54,674 nt of DNA from Bacteroidota bacterium (GTDB lineage: Bacteria > Bacteroidota > Bacteroidia > Bacteroidales > Bacteroidaceae), in the NCBI GenBank assembly GCA_023426145.1, contig JAFABG010000021.1, positions 1 to 54,674 on the forward strand, read 5' to 3'. The position numbers and the translations under genes were made by a program. The notes under the pieces are model-generated. The model was not told where the DNA came from. It searched no databases and saw only the letters and a list, made by a program, of their open reading frames with translations. Positions within the stretch are counted from its first letter, which is position 1. Each line of letters starts with the position of its first letter. Positions 16,670-25,359 of this stretch are shown here, one piece after another.

Positions 16670-17515
16670 ATGCGAAAATTAGTTTTCTTACTGATAATCT
16701 TATTTAGTACTGGAGCTTGCAAGCAGCAGTTCGATCATAAGGGTAAGTCTACATTGGTAGAGGTTGATGGTCATTTTCTGTATCAAGAAGATTTGGCTTC
16801 AGTATTGCCTTCAGGCTTATCAAAAGATGATAGTATTCTCTTTGCAGAGCATTACATTCGTAGTTGGGCTGAAGAAATATTGTTATACAAGAAAGCGGCT
16901 AACAATATACCTGATAATGTAGATATCGATAAATTAGTGGAGAACTACAGAAAGGCTTTGATTATGCATACTTATCAACAGGAATTAATAAACCAAAAGT
17001 TATCTAGTGAAATCCCAGAACAAGAGATTGCTGATTACTATGCTAAAAATAAAGCTTTGTTTGTGTTGGAAAATCCATTGGTAAAAGGTTTGTTTATTAA
17101 AGTTCCATTGACTGCTCCTCAGTTGAGTAATGTTAGAAGATGGTATAAAAGTGAAAAGCAAACGGCTATTGAGAATCTTGAAAAATATAGTTTGCAAAAT
17201 GCCGTAAAGTATGAGTACTTTTATCATAAATGGGTGCCTTTGACTGATATATTGGATCTGATTCCGCTTAAGGTGGATTTACCAGAACAATATATAAGTA
17301 AGCATCGTCAACTTGAGTTGAAAGATTCTGTGTTTAGCTATTTCCTTAATATCTCAGATTACCGTCCTAAAGGTGCTGAGAAACCTTATGAGTTTGCTCG
17401 TAAGGAGGTTAAAGACCTGTTAGTTAATCAGAAACGGGTGGATTATATGCAACAAGTTAAAAATGATCTGTTTGAACAGGCATTAAAAAGTAGGAAGATT
17501 AAATACAATTATTAA
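16670..17515 (+). CDS. SurA/PrsA-like periplasmic lipoprotein without a parvulin domain
   Basis: 282-residue lipoprotein: a signal peptide ends in the lipobox FSTGAC, with Cys near residue 18. The rest is mostly helical, with a SurA_N/PrsA-like pattern (VEVDGHFLYQEDLASVLP, then WAEEILLYKKA and EIADYYAKNKALF), but no recognisable parvulin rotamase domain in the middle. It would be a membrane-anchored chaperone. The start is the ATG at 16670; a TTG two codons upstream is less likely. It lies 54 bases after the previous SurA-like gene and 9 bases before surA, in one operon. Client and exact function are inferred from context. Confidence 0.75.
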   Translation: MRKLVFLLIILFSTGACKQQFDHKGKSTLVEVDGHFLYQEDLASVLPSGLSKDDSILFAEHYIRSWAEEILLYKKAANNIPDNVDIDKLVENYRKALIMHTYQQELINQKLSSEIPEQEIADYYAKNKALFVLENPLVKGLFIKVPLTAPQLSNVRRWYKSEKQTAIENLEKYSLQNAVKYEYFYHKWVPLTDILDLIPLKVDLPEQYISKHRQLELKDSVFSYFLNISDYRPKGAEKPYEFARKEVKDLLVNQKRVDYMQQVKNDLFEQALKSRKIKYNY

Positions 17516-17524
17516 ATACAAAGA

Positions 17525-18907
17525 ATGAAGAAGTTTGTGAACTTTAGATTTATCGTTACCCTTGTTCTGGCAGTGATTGCTAACGTGCAAATCTTTGCGC
17601 AAGACAATGTAATTGATGAAGTTGTTTGGGTAGTTGGTGACGAAGCTATATTAAAATCAGATGTAGAAGAAGCTCGTATGGATGCCTTGTATAATGGGCG
17701 TAGATTTGACGGTGATCCATATTGTGTTATCCCAGAAGAAATTGCAGTGCAAAAATTATATTTGCATCAAGCGAAGCTGGATAGTATTGAAGTGTCTGAA
17801 GCGGAGATTATTCAACGCGTAGATATGATGACCAATATGTATATTCAACAGATTGGTTCAAAGGAAAAGATGGAAGAGTACTTCAATAAAACTTCTACTC
17901 AGATTCGCGAGACATTACGTGAGAATGCACGCGATGGACTTACTGTACAAAAAATGCAACAGAAATTGGTAGGAGAAATTAAGGTCACCCCTGCAGAGGT
18001 TCGACGATACTTTAAGGATCTACCTCAGGATAGTATTCCGTATATTCCTACACAAGTAGAAGTGCAAATCATAACTTTGCAGCCTAAAATCCCTATAGCT
18101 GAGATCGAGGACGTAAAGAAACGATTGAGAGATTATACGGAGCGTGTAACCAAAGGAGAAATTGATTTTTCAACGTTAGCGCGTTTATACTCCGAAGATA
18201 AAGGATCTGCTATAAAAGGTGGTGAGTGTGGATTTATGGGACGTGGTATGATGGATCCAGCATATGCTAATGTAGCATTCAGTCTTCAGGATCCTAAAAA
18301 AGTATCTAAGATCGTAGAATCAGAATTTGGTTTTCATATTATTCAATTGATTGAAAAACGTGGTGATCGGGTGAATACACGTCATATCTTGTTACGCCCT
18401 AGAGTTTCGGACAAGGAATTAACAGAAGCTCGTGCTCGTTTGGATTCAATCGGGAATGATATAAGAGAGAATAAGTTTACTTTCGATCAAGCAGCATCCG
18501 TTATTTCTCAAGATAAAGATACTCGTAATAATCACGGTATTATGGTAAATATAAACGAACATAGCGGTATTACTACTTCTAAATTTCAAATGCAAGATTT
18601 GCCACAGGATGTAGCTAAGATTGTGGATAAAATGAATGTAGGCGAGGTGTCGAGAGCTTTTACGATGATTAATGAAAAAGATGGTAAGGAAATTTGTGCG
18701 ATAGTAAAATTGAAGTCTAAAATAAGTGGACATAAGGCTACTATTTCTGAAGATTATCAGGATTTGAAGCAGATTGTGATGGATAAACGCCGTGAGGAAG
18801 TATTACATAAGTGGATTCTAAATAAACAGAAACATACATACGTGCGTATAGATCCGAACTGGCAGAAATGTGATTTTAAATATCCAGGATGGATTAAAAA
18901 AGATTGA
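17525..18907 (+). CDS. surA: Periplasmic peptidyl-prolyl isomerase SurA
   Basis: 460-residue periplasmic chaperone that escorts unfolded outer-membrane proteins to the BAM machine. A signal peptide ends at about residue 25 (VQIFA-QDN). The SurA N-terminal domain (DNVIDEVVWVVGDEAILKSD onward) is followed by two parvulin domains: the first, at about 175-275, has the ARLYSEDKGSAIKGGECGFMG block; the second, at about 285-395, starts NTRHILLRPR. The first carries the typical conserved core and is the likely active one. Length is close to the E. coli protein. It is the third SurA-like gene in a row and is followed by an OstA-like gene. Confidence 0.9.
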   Translation: MKKFVNFRFIVTLVLAVIANVQIFAQDNVIDEVVWVVGDEAILKSDVEEARMDALYNGRRFDGDPYCVIPEEIAVQKLYLHQAKLDSIEVSEAEIIQRVDMMTNMYIQQIGSKEKMEEYFNKTSTQIRETLRENARDGLTVQKMQQKLVGEIKVTPAEVRRYFKDLPQDSIPYIPTQVEVQIITLQPKIPIAEIEDVKKRLRDYTERVTKGEIDFSTLARLYSEDKGSAIKGGECGFMGRGMMDPAYANVAFSLQDPKKVSKIVESEFGFHIIQLIEKRGDRVNTRHILLRPRVSDKELTEARARLDSIGNDIRENKFTFDQAASVISQDKDTRNNHGIMVNINEHSGITTSKFQMQDLPQDVAKIVDKMNVGEVSRAFTMINEKDGKEICAIVKLKSKISGHKATISEDYQDLKQIVMDKRREEVLHKWILNKQKHTYVRIDPNWQKCDFKYPGWIKKD

Positions 18908-18928
18908 TGTTTAACAGCTTGATTTTAT

Positions 18929-20659
18929 ATGCTGATAAAAAGAAAAAAAGATAAACAACAGGACAGGCATAGGTGGCTACTTATAGGCTTTCTATGCCTG
19001 TTTGCTGTATGTATTGTAGCTCAAGTTCGACCTGGTGGTAACCAGAAGAAGAAACAGAACCTGACGGCAAAGTCTGTGCCTCAGACTAAACAAGTGAATA
19101 AGGATACGACTAAGAAGAAGGAAAGTAAGAAGACAAAAGTGTACTTGCTTCATGCTGATCAAGGAATGGCCGATAAACTTGCTCGTCCTGATGTTCAAGT
19201 CTTGATCGGTCATGTTAAATTGCGTCACGATAGTATGTATATGTATTGTGACAGTGCCTTGATCTTTGAAAAAAGTAACTCAGTTGAAGCTTTCAGTAAT
19301 GTAAGGATGGAACAAGGCGATACCTTATTTATTTATGGTGATTATCTTTATTATGACGGAATAACGCAGATTGCTCAATTACGTGAAAATGTCAAGATGA
19401 TTAATCGTAATACGACGCTTCTTACTGATAGCTTGAATTATGATCGTCTTTATGACTTAGGTTATTATTTTGAAGGCGGTACGTTAATGGATGAAGAAAA
19501 TGTGTTAACTTCTGATTGGGGGGAGTATAGCCCAGCAACTAAGCTTTCGGTATTCAATCATGAAGTGAAACTTGTTAACCCTAAGTTTGTTTTGACCTCG
19601 GATACCTTAAAGTATAATACGTATTCTAAAGTTGCAACTATATTAGGCCCTTCTAACATTGTGAGTGACAATAATCATATTTACTCTGAGCGAGGGTTCT
19701 ACAATACGTTGAGTGAACAGGCGGAGTTACTTGATCGCTCAGTGCTGACTAATCAAGGTAAAAGAATGGTTGGTGACAGCCTGTTTTATGACCGTAAAAT
19801 TGGATACGGTGAAGCCTTTGATAATGTACTCATGACTGATACTGTTAATAAGAATATGCTTATTGGGGATTATTGTTTTTACAATGAGCTGACAGATTCT
19901 GCTTTCGCTACTAAACGTGCTGTTGCTGTGGATTATTCACAAGGAGATAGTTTGTTTATGCATGCAGATACGTTACAGCTTATTTCTTATAATCTCAATA
20001 CGGATTCTTTGTTTCGCTTAATGAAAGCTTATCACAAAGTTCGTATGTATCGAACTGATGTGCAGGGGGTCTGTGATTCATTAGTCTATAATTCTAAAGA
20101 TTCTTGCATGACTATGTATAAAGATCCGATTCTTTGGAACGAAGGGCAGCAATTACTTGGGGAAGAGATTAAGATTTACATGAATGACAGTACCATTGAT
20201 TGGGCACATATTATCAATCAGGCTTTAACAGTGGAGATGAAAGATACATTGCATTATAACCAAGTGTCAGGAAAAGAAATGAAAGCTTATTTTGAGCATG
20301 GAGATATGCGAAAAGTCGAAGTGATAGGTAATGTGTTGATAGCCTTTTATCCTGAAGAGAAAGATAGCTCTATGGTAGGATTTAATTCAGCTGAAGGCAG
20401 TTTATTGCATCTTTTTTTGAAGGATCGTAAGATGGAGAAAGCTATGCTGATAGGGAAGTCTAATGGTGTTATGTACCCTATGGATCAGATTCCTTCTGAT
20501 AAGTTACGTCTGCCTACTTTTTCTTGGTTTGATTATGTTCGTCCTTTGAATAAAGATGATATTTTTATCTGGAGAGGGAAAAAAGAGGCTGATGTTCTGA
20601 AACCAACAACTGATAGAAGACCAAAGACAGATAAGAGAAACTTAATAAATATGAAGTAA
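18929..20659 (+). CDS. OstA-like (LptA/LptD N-terminal domain) protein
   Basis: 576-residue protein with an N-terminal signal anchor (WLLIGFLCLFAVCIVA) and a long repetitive beta-rich region of the OstA/LptA fold. Repeated units of the form 'D-S-L-x-Y-D' or 'GD-x-L-x-Y' (for example TLLTDSLNYDRL and MVGDSLFYDRK) recur through residues 60-500, as expected for a beta-jellyroll that carries LPS across the periplasm. It has no LptD barrel, so it would be a soluble or anchored bridge part. It follows surA by 21 bases. The family is common in Bacteroidetes; the role in LPS transport is inferred from the fold. Confidence 0.85.
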   Translation: MLIKRKKDKQQDRHRWLLIGFLCLFAVCIVAQVRPGGNQKKKQNLTAKSVPQTKQVNKDTTKKKESKKTKVYLLHADQGMADKLARPDVQVLIGHVKLRHDSMYMYCDSALIFEKSNSVEAFSNVRMEQGDTLFIYGDYLYYDGITQIAQLRENVKMINRNTTLLTDSLNYDRLYDLGYYFEGGTLMDEENVLTSDWGEYSPATKLSVFNHEVKLVNPKFVLTSDTLKYNTYSKVATILGPSNIVSDNNHIYSERGFYNTLSEQAELLDRSVLTNQGKRMVGDSLFYDRKIGYGEAFDNVLMTDTVNKNMLIGDYCFYNELTDSAFATKRAVAVDYSQGDSLFMHADTLQLISYNLNTDSLFRLMKAYHKVRMYRTDVQGVCDSLVYNSKDSCMTMYKDPILWNEGQQLLGEEIKIYMNDSTIDWAHIINQALTVEMKDTLHYNQVSGKEMKAYFEHGDMRKVEVIGNVLIAFYPEEKDSSMVGFNSAEGSLLHLFLKDRKMEKAMLIGKSNGVMYPMDQIPSDKLRLPTFSWFDYVRPLNKDDIFIWRGKKEADVLKPTTDRRPKTDKRNLINMK

Positions 20660-20660
20660 T

Positions 20661-20963
20661 ATGGGAATGTTTTTCAACTCGATGAGGAAACCTCGTGGCT
20701 TCAATCATCAGTACATTTATGTAGATGAACGCAAGGAGAAGCTTGCAAAAATGGAAGAAAGAGCCAAACGTGAATTGGGGATGCTTCCAGAAAAAGAATT
20801 TAACCCTGAAGATATTCGTGGTAAGTTTGTAGAAGGTACTACGCATTTAAAGAGAAGAAAGGCAAGCGGACGTAAGCCGGTTTCTTTTGGTATTATTTTG
20901 ATTGTTATAGCTTTTCTCTTGTATTTTTGGCATTATTTGTCGACTGGGAGTTGGAGCTTTTAG
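20661..20963 (+). CDS. Small single-pass membrane protein, function unknown
   Basis: 100-residue protein that starts one base after the OstA-like stop codon. It has a basic, charged N-terminal part (KEKLAKMEERAKREL, likely a short helix) and one hydrophobic segment at about residues 74-92 (VSFGIILIVIAFLLYFWHYL), so it is probably a C-terminally anchored inner-membrane protein. I do not recognise a named family. Its tight coupling to the OstA-like gene suggests a role with it in the envelope. Confidence 0.75.
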   Translation: MGMFFNSMRKPRGFNHQYIYVDERKEKLAKMEERAKRELGMLPEKEFNPEDIRGKFVEGTTHLKRRKASGRKPVSFGIILIVIAFLLYFWHYLSTGSWSF

Positions 20964-21073
20964 TTGAATAATGCTGTGCATTATTTGATTTTTAATAAAG
21001 ATAGAGAATATTACGATAAATCTAATAAAGCAAAGAATATTCTAATTAATAATTAGTTCTTAATTTGTGAAGT

Positions 21074-22963
21074 ATGAGCGATATTATTCATTTGTTGCCT
21101 GATTCCGTAGCTAATCAGATTGCTGCCGGAGAAGTGATACAACGTCCGGCATCTGTTATTAAAGAGCTTGTTGAAAATGCGATAGATGCAGATGCTCAAA
21201 ATATACATGTCTTAGTTACTGATGCTGGTAAAACGTGCATTCAGGTTATTGATGATGGAAAAGGAATGTCGGAGACAGATGCCCGATTATCCTTTGAGCG
21301 CCATGCTACGTCTAAAATTCGTGAAGCTTCTGATTTATTTGCTTTGCGTACCATGGGATTCCGTGGTGAAGCTTTAGCTTCTATAGCTGCCGTTGCCCAA
21401 GTTGAGCTAAGGACTCGTTTAGAGAATGAAGAATTAGGAACGAAATTAGTCATAGCTGGATCAAAAGTAGAGAGTCAAGAAGCGGTTTCCTGTTCCAAAG
21501 GAAGTAACTTTTCTGTGAAGAATTTGTTTTTTAATATACCTGCCCGCCGTAAGTTCCTTAAAGCTAATTCAACTGAGTTGAGTAATATCTTGGCAGAATT
21601 TGAACGTATAGCGTTGGTACATCCTGAAATAGCCTTTTCTCTTTATAGTAACGATGCCGAACTTTTGAGTCTGGCGATATCCCCTTTGCGTCAGCGGATT
21701 CTTACCATTTTTGGTAAGAAACTGAATCAGCAACTGTTAAGTATAGAGGTAGATACGACAATGGTTAAAATTTCCGGCTATGTAGCAAAACCAGAAACTG
21801 CGCGAAAAAAAGGGGCACATCAATATTTCTTTGTCAATGGACGCTATATGCGACATCCGTATTTTCATAGGGCTGTAATGGAGGCATACGATCAATTGAT
21901 TCCTGTTGGTGAGCAAATTTCTTATTTTATTTATTTCGAGATTGATCCAGCTAATATTGATGTCAATATACATCCGACTAAGACTGAAATAAAATTTGAG
22001 AACGAACAAGCAATTTGGCAGATAGTATCAGCTACTGTGAAAGAATCTTTAGGTAAGTTTAGTGCTATACCTTCTATTGATTTTGATACAGAAGATATGC
22101 CCGATATTCCTGTATTTGAGCAGAATTTGCCTCCTTCTCCTCCGAGAGTAAGCTATAATTCAGATTTTAATCCCTTTAAGGCATCTGCGGTAGATAGTGA
22201 TTGGAAGGGAACTCGTTCTAAAGGCGGATGGGAAGGTTTGTATGGTGGGCTTACTAAAGCTAGCAAAATGAATGATCCACAGCCATTAGAAATGGATTGG
22301 ACAGAACCTGTTTTAGAAGAAGAGCCTTCCTCTTCCTCGGCATTCTCATCTATATCTTCTGTTTCTGCTAATATATTGCCTAATGACTCTTTAATTGAGA
22401 AGGGAAATTTGCATTTGCAATTTAAAGGGCGTTTTATTTTAACTTCCGTGAAATCAGGTCTAATGTTGATTGACCAACATCGTGCTCATGTTCGGGTACT
22501 TTTTGACCGCTATATGCTTCAGATAAAGCAAAAGCAAGGGGTTTCACAAGGGGTGCTTTTCCCCGAAATATTGCAGTTACCTTTGTCTGAATCATCTGTT
22601 TTACAAGGAATCATGGGTGAACTGTCTGCTGTCGGTTTTGATCTGAGTGATTTGGGAGGTGGAAGTTATGCAATTAATGGTGTTCCTTCGGGCATTGATG
22701 GATTAAATCCAGTAGAGTTAGTAAGGAACATGTTACATACGGCTATGGAAAAAGGGAACGATGTGAAAGAAGAAATCCAAAATATCCTAGCTTTAACATT
22801 GGCACGTACAGCAGCAATAGTCTATGGGCAAGTGTTGAATAATGAAGAGATGATTAGTCTCGTGGACAGTCTCTTTGCTTGCCCTTCACCCAATTATACA
22901 CCGGACGGTAAAACGGTCTTGGCTACAATCAAGGAAGAGGATATTGAGAAATTGTTTAAGTAA
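21074..22963 (+). CDS. mutL: DNA mismatch repair protein MutL
   Basis: 629-residue MutL, the ATPase that links mismatch recognition by MutS to strand incision. The GHKL ATPase motifs are intact: ELVENAIDADA, DDGKGM and TMGFRGEAL, with the start MSDIIHLLPDSVANQIAAGEV typical of the family. The linker (about 330-440) is low in conservation and Ser-rich. The C-terminal dimerisation domain has D467-Q-H-R-A-H-V and later CPSPNYTPDGK near 603 in place of the endonuclease motifs DQHA(X)2E(X)4E and CPHGRP, so latent nuclease activity is doubtful. It ends the surA-ostA operon. Confidence 0.93.
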   Translation: MSDIIHLLPDSVANQIAAGEVIQRPASVIKELVENAIDADAQNIHVLVTDAGKTCIQVIDDGKGMSETDARLSFERHATSKIREASDLFALRTMGFRGEALASIAAVAQVELRTRLENEELGTKLVIAGSKVESQEAVSCSKGSNFSVKNLFFNIPARRKFLKANSTELSNILAEFERIALVHPEIAFSLYSNDAELLSLAISPLRQRILTIFGKKLNQQLLSIEVDTTMVKISGYVAKPETARKKGAHQYFFVNGRYMRHPYFHRAVMEAYDQLIPVGEQISYFIYFEIDPANIDVNIHPTKTEIKFENEQAIWQIVSATVKESLGKFSAIPSIDFDTEDMPDIPVFEQNLPPSPPRVSYNSDFNPFKASAVDSDWKGTRSKGGWEGLYGGLTKASKMNDPQPLEMDWTEPVLEEEPSSSSAFSSISSVSANILPNDSLIEKGNLHLQFKGRFILTSVKSGLMLIDQHRAHVRVLFDRYMLQIKQKQGVSQGVLFPEILQLPLSESSVLQGIMGELSAVGFDLSDLGGGSYAINGVPSGIDGLNPVELVRNMLHTAMEKGNDVKEEIQNILALTLARTAAIVYGQVLNNEEMISLVDSLFACPSPNYTPDGKTVLATIKEEDIEKLFK

Positions 22964-23047
22964 AAAATTAGAGAGTTACTAATAAGCTTTGCACTGGGTG
23001 AAATGTTTAGAGGGACTTTTAATCCTACTCTCTTATTCAGAGTTAAG

Positions 23048-24427
23048 TCATAAATCGATATGATATAGCTTAAGTTTATTATATAATGTTTTTCTATCTA
23101 TATTAAGTATCTTTGCAGCTTTGCTTTTATTATTACTTGTTTGGCGTAATGCTTCAAGAATGTGTTCTTTTTCTGTTTCTTCATTGTGCAATGCTATACT
23201 GTTAGAATTTCCTGTAGGTTCGAAAACTTCAGTATCAAGTTCGTGAAGAGTTATAAAACTGTTTTGTGCCAATAGTGTTGCTCTTTTTACCATATTTTTC
23301 ATCTGGCGCAAGTTACCTGGCCAATGGTAGTTTAATAAAGCTTGTGATGAGTTTATATCAAATCCTATTAAATGCTTATTTAGTTCTTTGTTTGCTTGAT
23401 CAAGGAAGAAGTTTGCAAATAATAAAATATCTTCTTTTCTATCTTTCAGGTCGGGTACACGAAGCTCAAATTCATTGATACGATGGTAAAGATCTTCGCG
23501 AAAAGTTCCTTTTTCGATGGCTTGTTCTAAGTTTTCATTAGTTGCAGCTATCAAACGTATATTAACGGATACCTCTTTTATCGATCCAACTGGACGAATC
23601 TTTCTTTCTTGGAGTGCACGGAGGAGCTGTACTTGAACTTCATAACTTAGATTTCCAACTTCATCTAAGAAAATCGTGCCACCATTAGCAGACACGAAAG
23701 CACCAATTTTATCGGTTAATGCTCCAGTAAAAGATCCTTTAACATGCCCAAAAAATTCAGAAGCTGCTAGTTCTTTCGGAATCGCCCCACAGTCAACAGC
23801 AATAAATGGCTTATCGCTTCGTTTGCTCAGTTGGTGAATGCGGTGTGCTACATACTCTTTCCCTGTTCCACTTGCACCATTGATAAGAACAGACATGTTG
23901 GTTGGTGCAACAAGACCGACATAGTTATAGAGGAGCTTGGCTGCATCGCTTTCTCCTTCTAAGTAAGAAGAAGATTGGGGAAGCTCATTGGAATCATTAG
24001 TTGGGCTCAAAGATGAGGCTTTATTTTCCAGATTTTGCTTTGACGAAGAAGTTTTAGGTGTATCTTTGGGTCGCAAAGCCTCCGATATTTTCTTAAGTAA
24101 TTCTTCTGGATTGACAGGTTTAGCCACATAATCGTATGCTCCTAATTTTATAGCTTGCACAGCAGATTGAATATCAGCATAGCCAGTCATTATAATGAAG
24201 GGGATGTTAAGGCCTTTATCATTCATCCATTGCAGAAGATAAATTCCGTCATTATCGGGCAAACGCAAATCAGACAGAATGATATTTATATTCTGTTCTT
24301 CAATGAGTTTTTTTGCACGGGCAATGTTACTTACTGAAGATACTTCAAACCCTTTTTTTATTAGCCAGGTTTTTAGCATCATTCCGAAAGTTATATCGTC
24401 TTCGATAATTAATATGGATTTTATCAT
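23048..24427 (-). CDS. Sigma-54-dependent response regulator (NtrC family)
   Basis: 459-residue response regulator with three domains. The receiver (about 1-120) has the acidic pair in IIEDD, phospho-acceptor Asp53 and Lys103. The AAA+ sigma-54 activation domain has Walker A GASGTGKE (184-191), the sigma-54 contact loop GSFTGA (231-236, instead of the commoner GAFTGA) and Walker B TIFLDE. A Fis-type helix-turn-helix ends the protein (NKSKAAKILNIDRKTLYNKL). The start at 24427 gives MIKSILIIEDD; longer frames upstream have no homology. It is transcribed away from the PPIase lipoprotein gene. The hybrid kinase at 28047 is a possible partner. Confidence 0.93.
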   Translation of the reverse strand: MIKSILIIEDDITFGMMLKTWLIKKGFEVSSVSNIARAKKLIEEQNINIILSDLRLPDNDGIYLLQWMNDKGLNIPFIIMTGYADIQSAVQAIKLGAYDYVAKPVNPEELLKKISEALRPKDTPKTSSSKQNLENKASSLSPTNDSNELPQSSSYLEGESDAAKLLYNYVGLVAPTNMSVLINGASGTGKEYVAHRIHQLSKRSDKPFIAVDCGAIPKELAASEFFGHVKGSFTGALTDKIGAFVSANGGTIFLDEVGNLSYEVQVQLLRALQERKIRPVGSIKEVSVNIRLIAATNENLEQAIEKGTFREDLYHRINEFELRVPDLKDRKEDILLFANFFLDQANKELNKHLIGFDINSSQALLNYHWPGNLRQMKNMVKRATLLAQNSFITLHELDTEVFEPTGNSNSIALHNEETEKEHILEALRQTSNNKSKAAKILNIDRKTLYNKLKLYHIDL

Positions 24428-24453
24428 ACTCTCTTTTCTAGCTTTTAATGCTA

Positions 24454-24461
24454 CAAAGGTA
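24454..24461 (-). promoter_or_regulatory. -7 element for the sigma-54 regulator gene
   Basis: On the minus strand this reads TACCTTTG, a TAnnTTTG match, 27 bases before the start codon. Confidence 0.45.
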
Positions 24462-24482
24462 AGAGGATTTGGTCGAAAGTCG

Positions 24483-24490
24483 TATATTTG
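24483..24490 (+). promoter_or_regulatory. -7 element for the cyclophilin lipoprotein gene
   Basis: TATATTTG, a perfect TAnnTTTG match, ends 25 bases before the ATG at 24516. A TTTG at 24468-24471 is too close to be the usual -33 element. Confidence 0.5.
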
Positions 24491-24515
24491 CAGACTTAAA
24501 TAAAATAAAAGTCTT

Positions 24516-25355
24516 ATGAAAAAGATTACATTTATAATATTAACCCTATTATTTTGCGGGCTTACATCCTGCAAAAATGGAACAAAAAAAAGAGGAAATA
24601 TGAATAGCGAAACATTTGTAAAGATTGAGACCACTGTGGGTGACATCAAGGTAAAACTGTATAATGAAACACCGAATCACCGTGATAATTTCATAAAACT
24701 AGCTGATGAAGGAGTGTACGAAGGGACGTTATTTCATCGAGTGATCAAGGATTTTATGGTTCAAGCTGGTGACCCTGATTCAAAAGATGCTCCAAAAGGA
24801 AAAATGTTAGGATCAGGTGATATGGGCTATACACTCCCTGCTGAGTTTGTCTATCCGAAATATTTTCATAAAAAAGGAGCTTTATCGGCAGCGCGTCAAG
24901 GTGATAATGTAAATCCTAATAAAGAATCGTCGAGTTGTCAATTTTACATTGTAACAGGTAAAGTCTACAACGATTCTACATTGTTAGGTATGGAGAATCA
25001 CATGAATGAAAATAAAATCAATGTGATTTTTAATAAGCTTGCACAGAAGCATATGAAGGAGATTTATAAAATGCGTAAAGCTAATGATGAAGATGGTCTT
25101 TACGATTTGCAGGAAAAACTTTTTGCACAAGCCGAAACTGAGGCTTCTCAACAAGATACATTTCACTTTACAAAGGAGCAAATTCAAGCTTACACGACTA
25201 TTGGAGGGGCACCTCATTTAGATGGTGAATATACTGTATTTGGGGAAGTTGTTGAAGGTTTGGATATCGTTGATAGGATTCAACAAGTTAAAACGGATCG
25301 TAACGATCGTCCTCAGGAAGATATTAAAATTACAAGTGTGAAAGTTATAGATTAG
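24516..25355 (+). CDS. Cyclophilin-type peptidyl-prolyl isomerase lipoprotein
   Basis: 279-residue lipoprotein with a signal peptide ending in the lipobox GLTSC (Cys19). The mature part is a cyclophilin: VKIETTVGDIKVKLYNETPNH, FHRVIKDFMVQAGDP (with the catalytic Arg in HRV), SSSCQFYIVTG and a final GEYTVFGEVVEGLDIVDRI. Between about residues 155 and 225 there is a helical, charged insertion (ENHMNENKINVIFNKLAQKH onward) that splits the usual cyclophilin fold. It would speed proline isomerisation at the periplasmic face of a membrane. An M16 peptidase follows after 4 bases, so the two are one unit. Confidence 0.9.
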   Translation: MKKITFIILTLLFCGLTSCKNGTKKRGNMNSETFVKIETTVGDIKVKLYNETPNHRDNFIKLADEGVYEGTLFHRVIKDFMVQAGDPDSKDAPKGKMLGSGDMGYTLPAEFVYPKYFHKKGALSAARQGDNVNPNKESSSCQFYIVTGKVYNDSTLLGMENHMNENKINVIFNKLAQKHMKEIYKMRKANDEDGLYDLQEKLFAQAETEASQQDTFHFTKEQIQAYTTIGGAPHLDGEYTVFGEVVEGLDIVDRIQQVKTDRNDRPQEDIKITSVKVID

Positions 25356-25359
25356 TTAT

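Noticed and set aside
22970..23033. Bidirectional terminator between mutL and the sigma-54 regulator
   Set aside because: AGAGAGT/ACTCTCT arms are only 7 bases with a loop of about 50, too weak to call.
24428..24649. 74-residue N-terminal extension of the sigma-54 regulator
   Set aside because: It would cross the divergent promoters and lacks homology; the receiver domain starts cleanly at MIKSILIIEDD.
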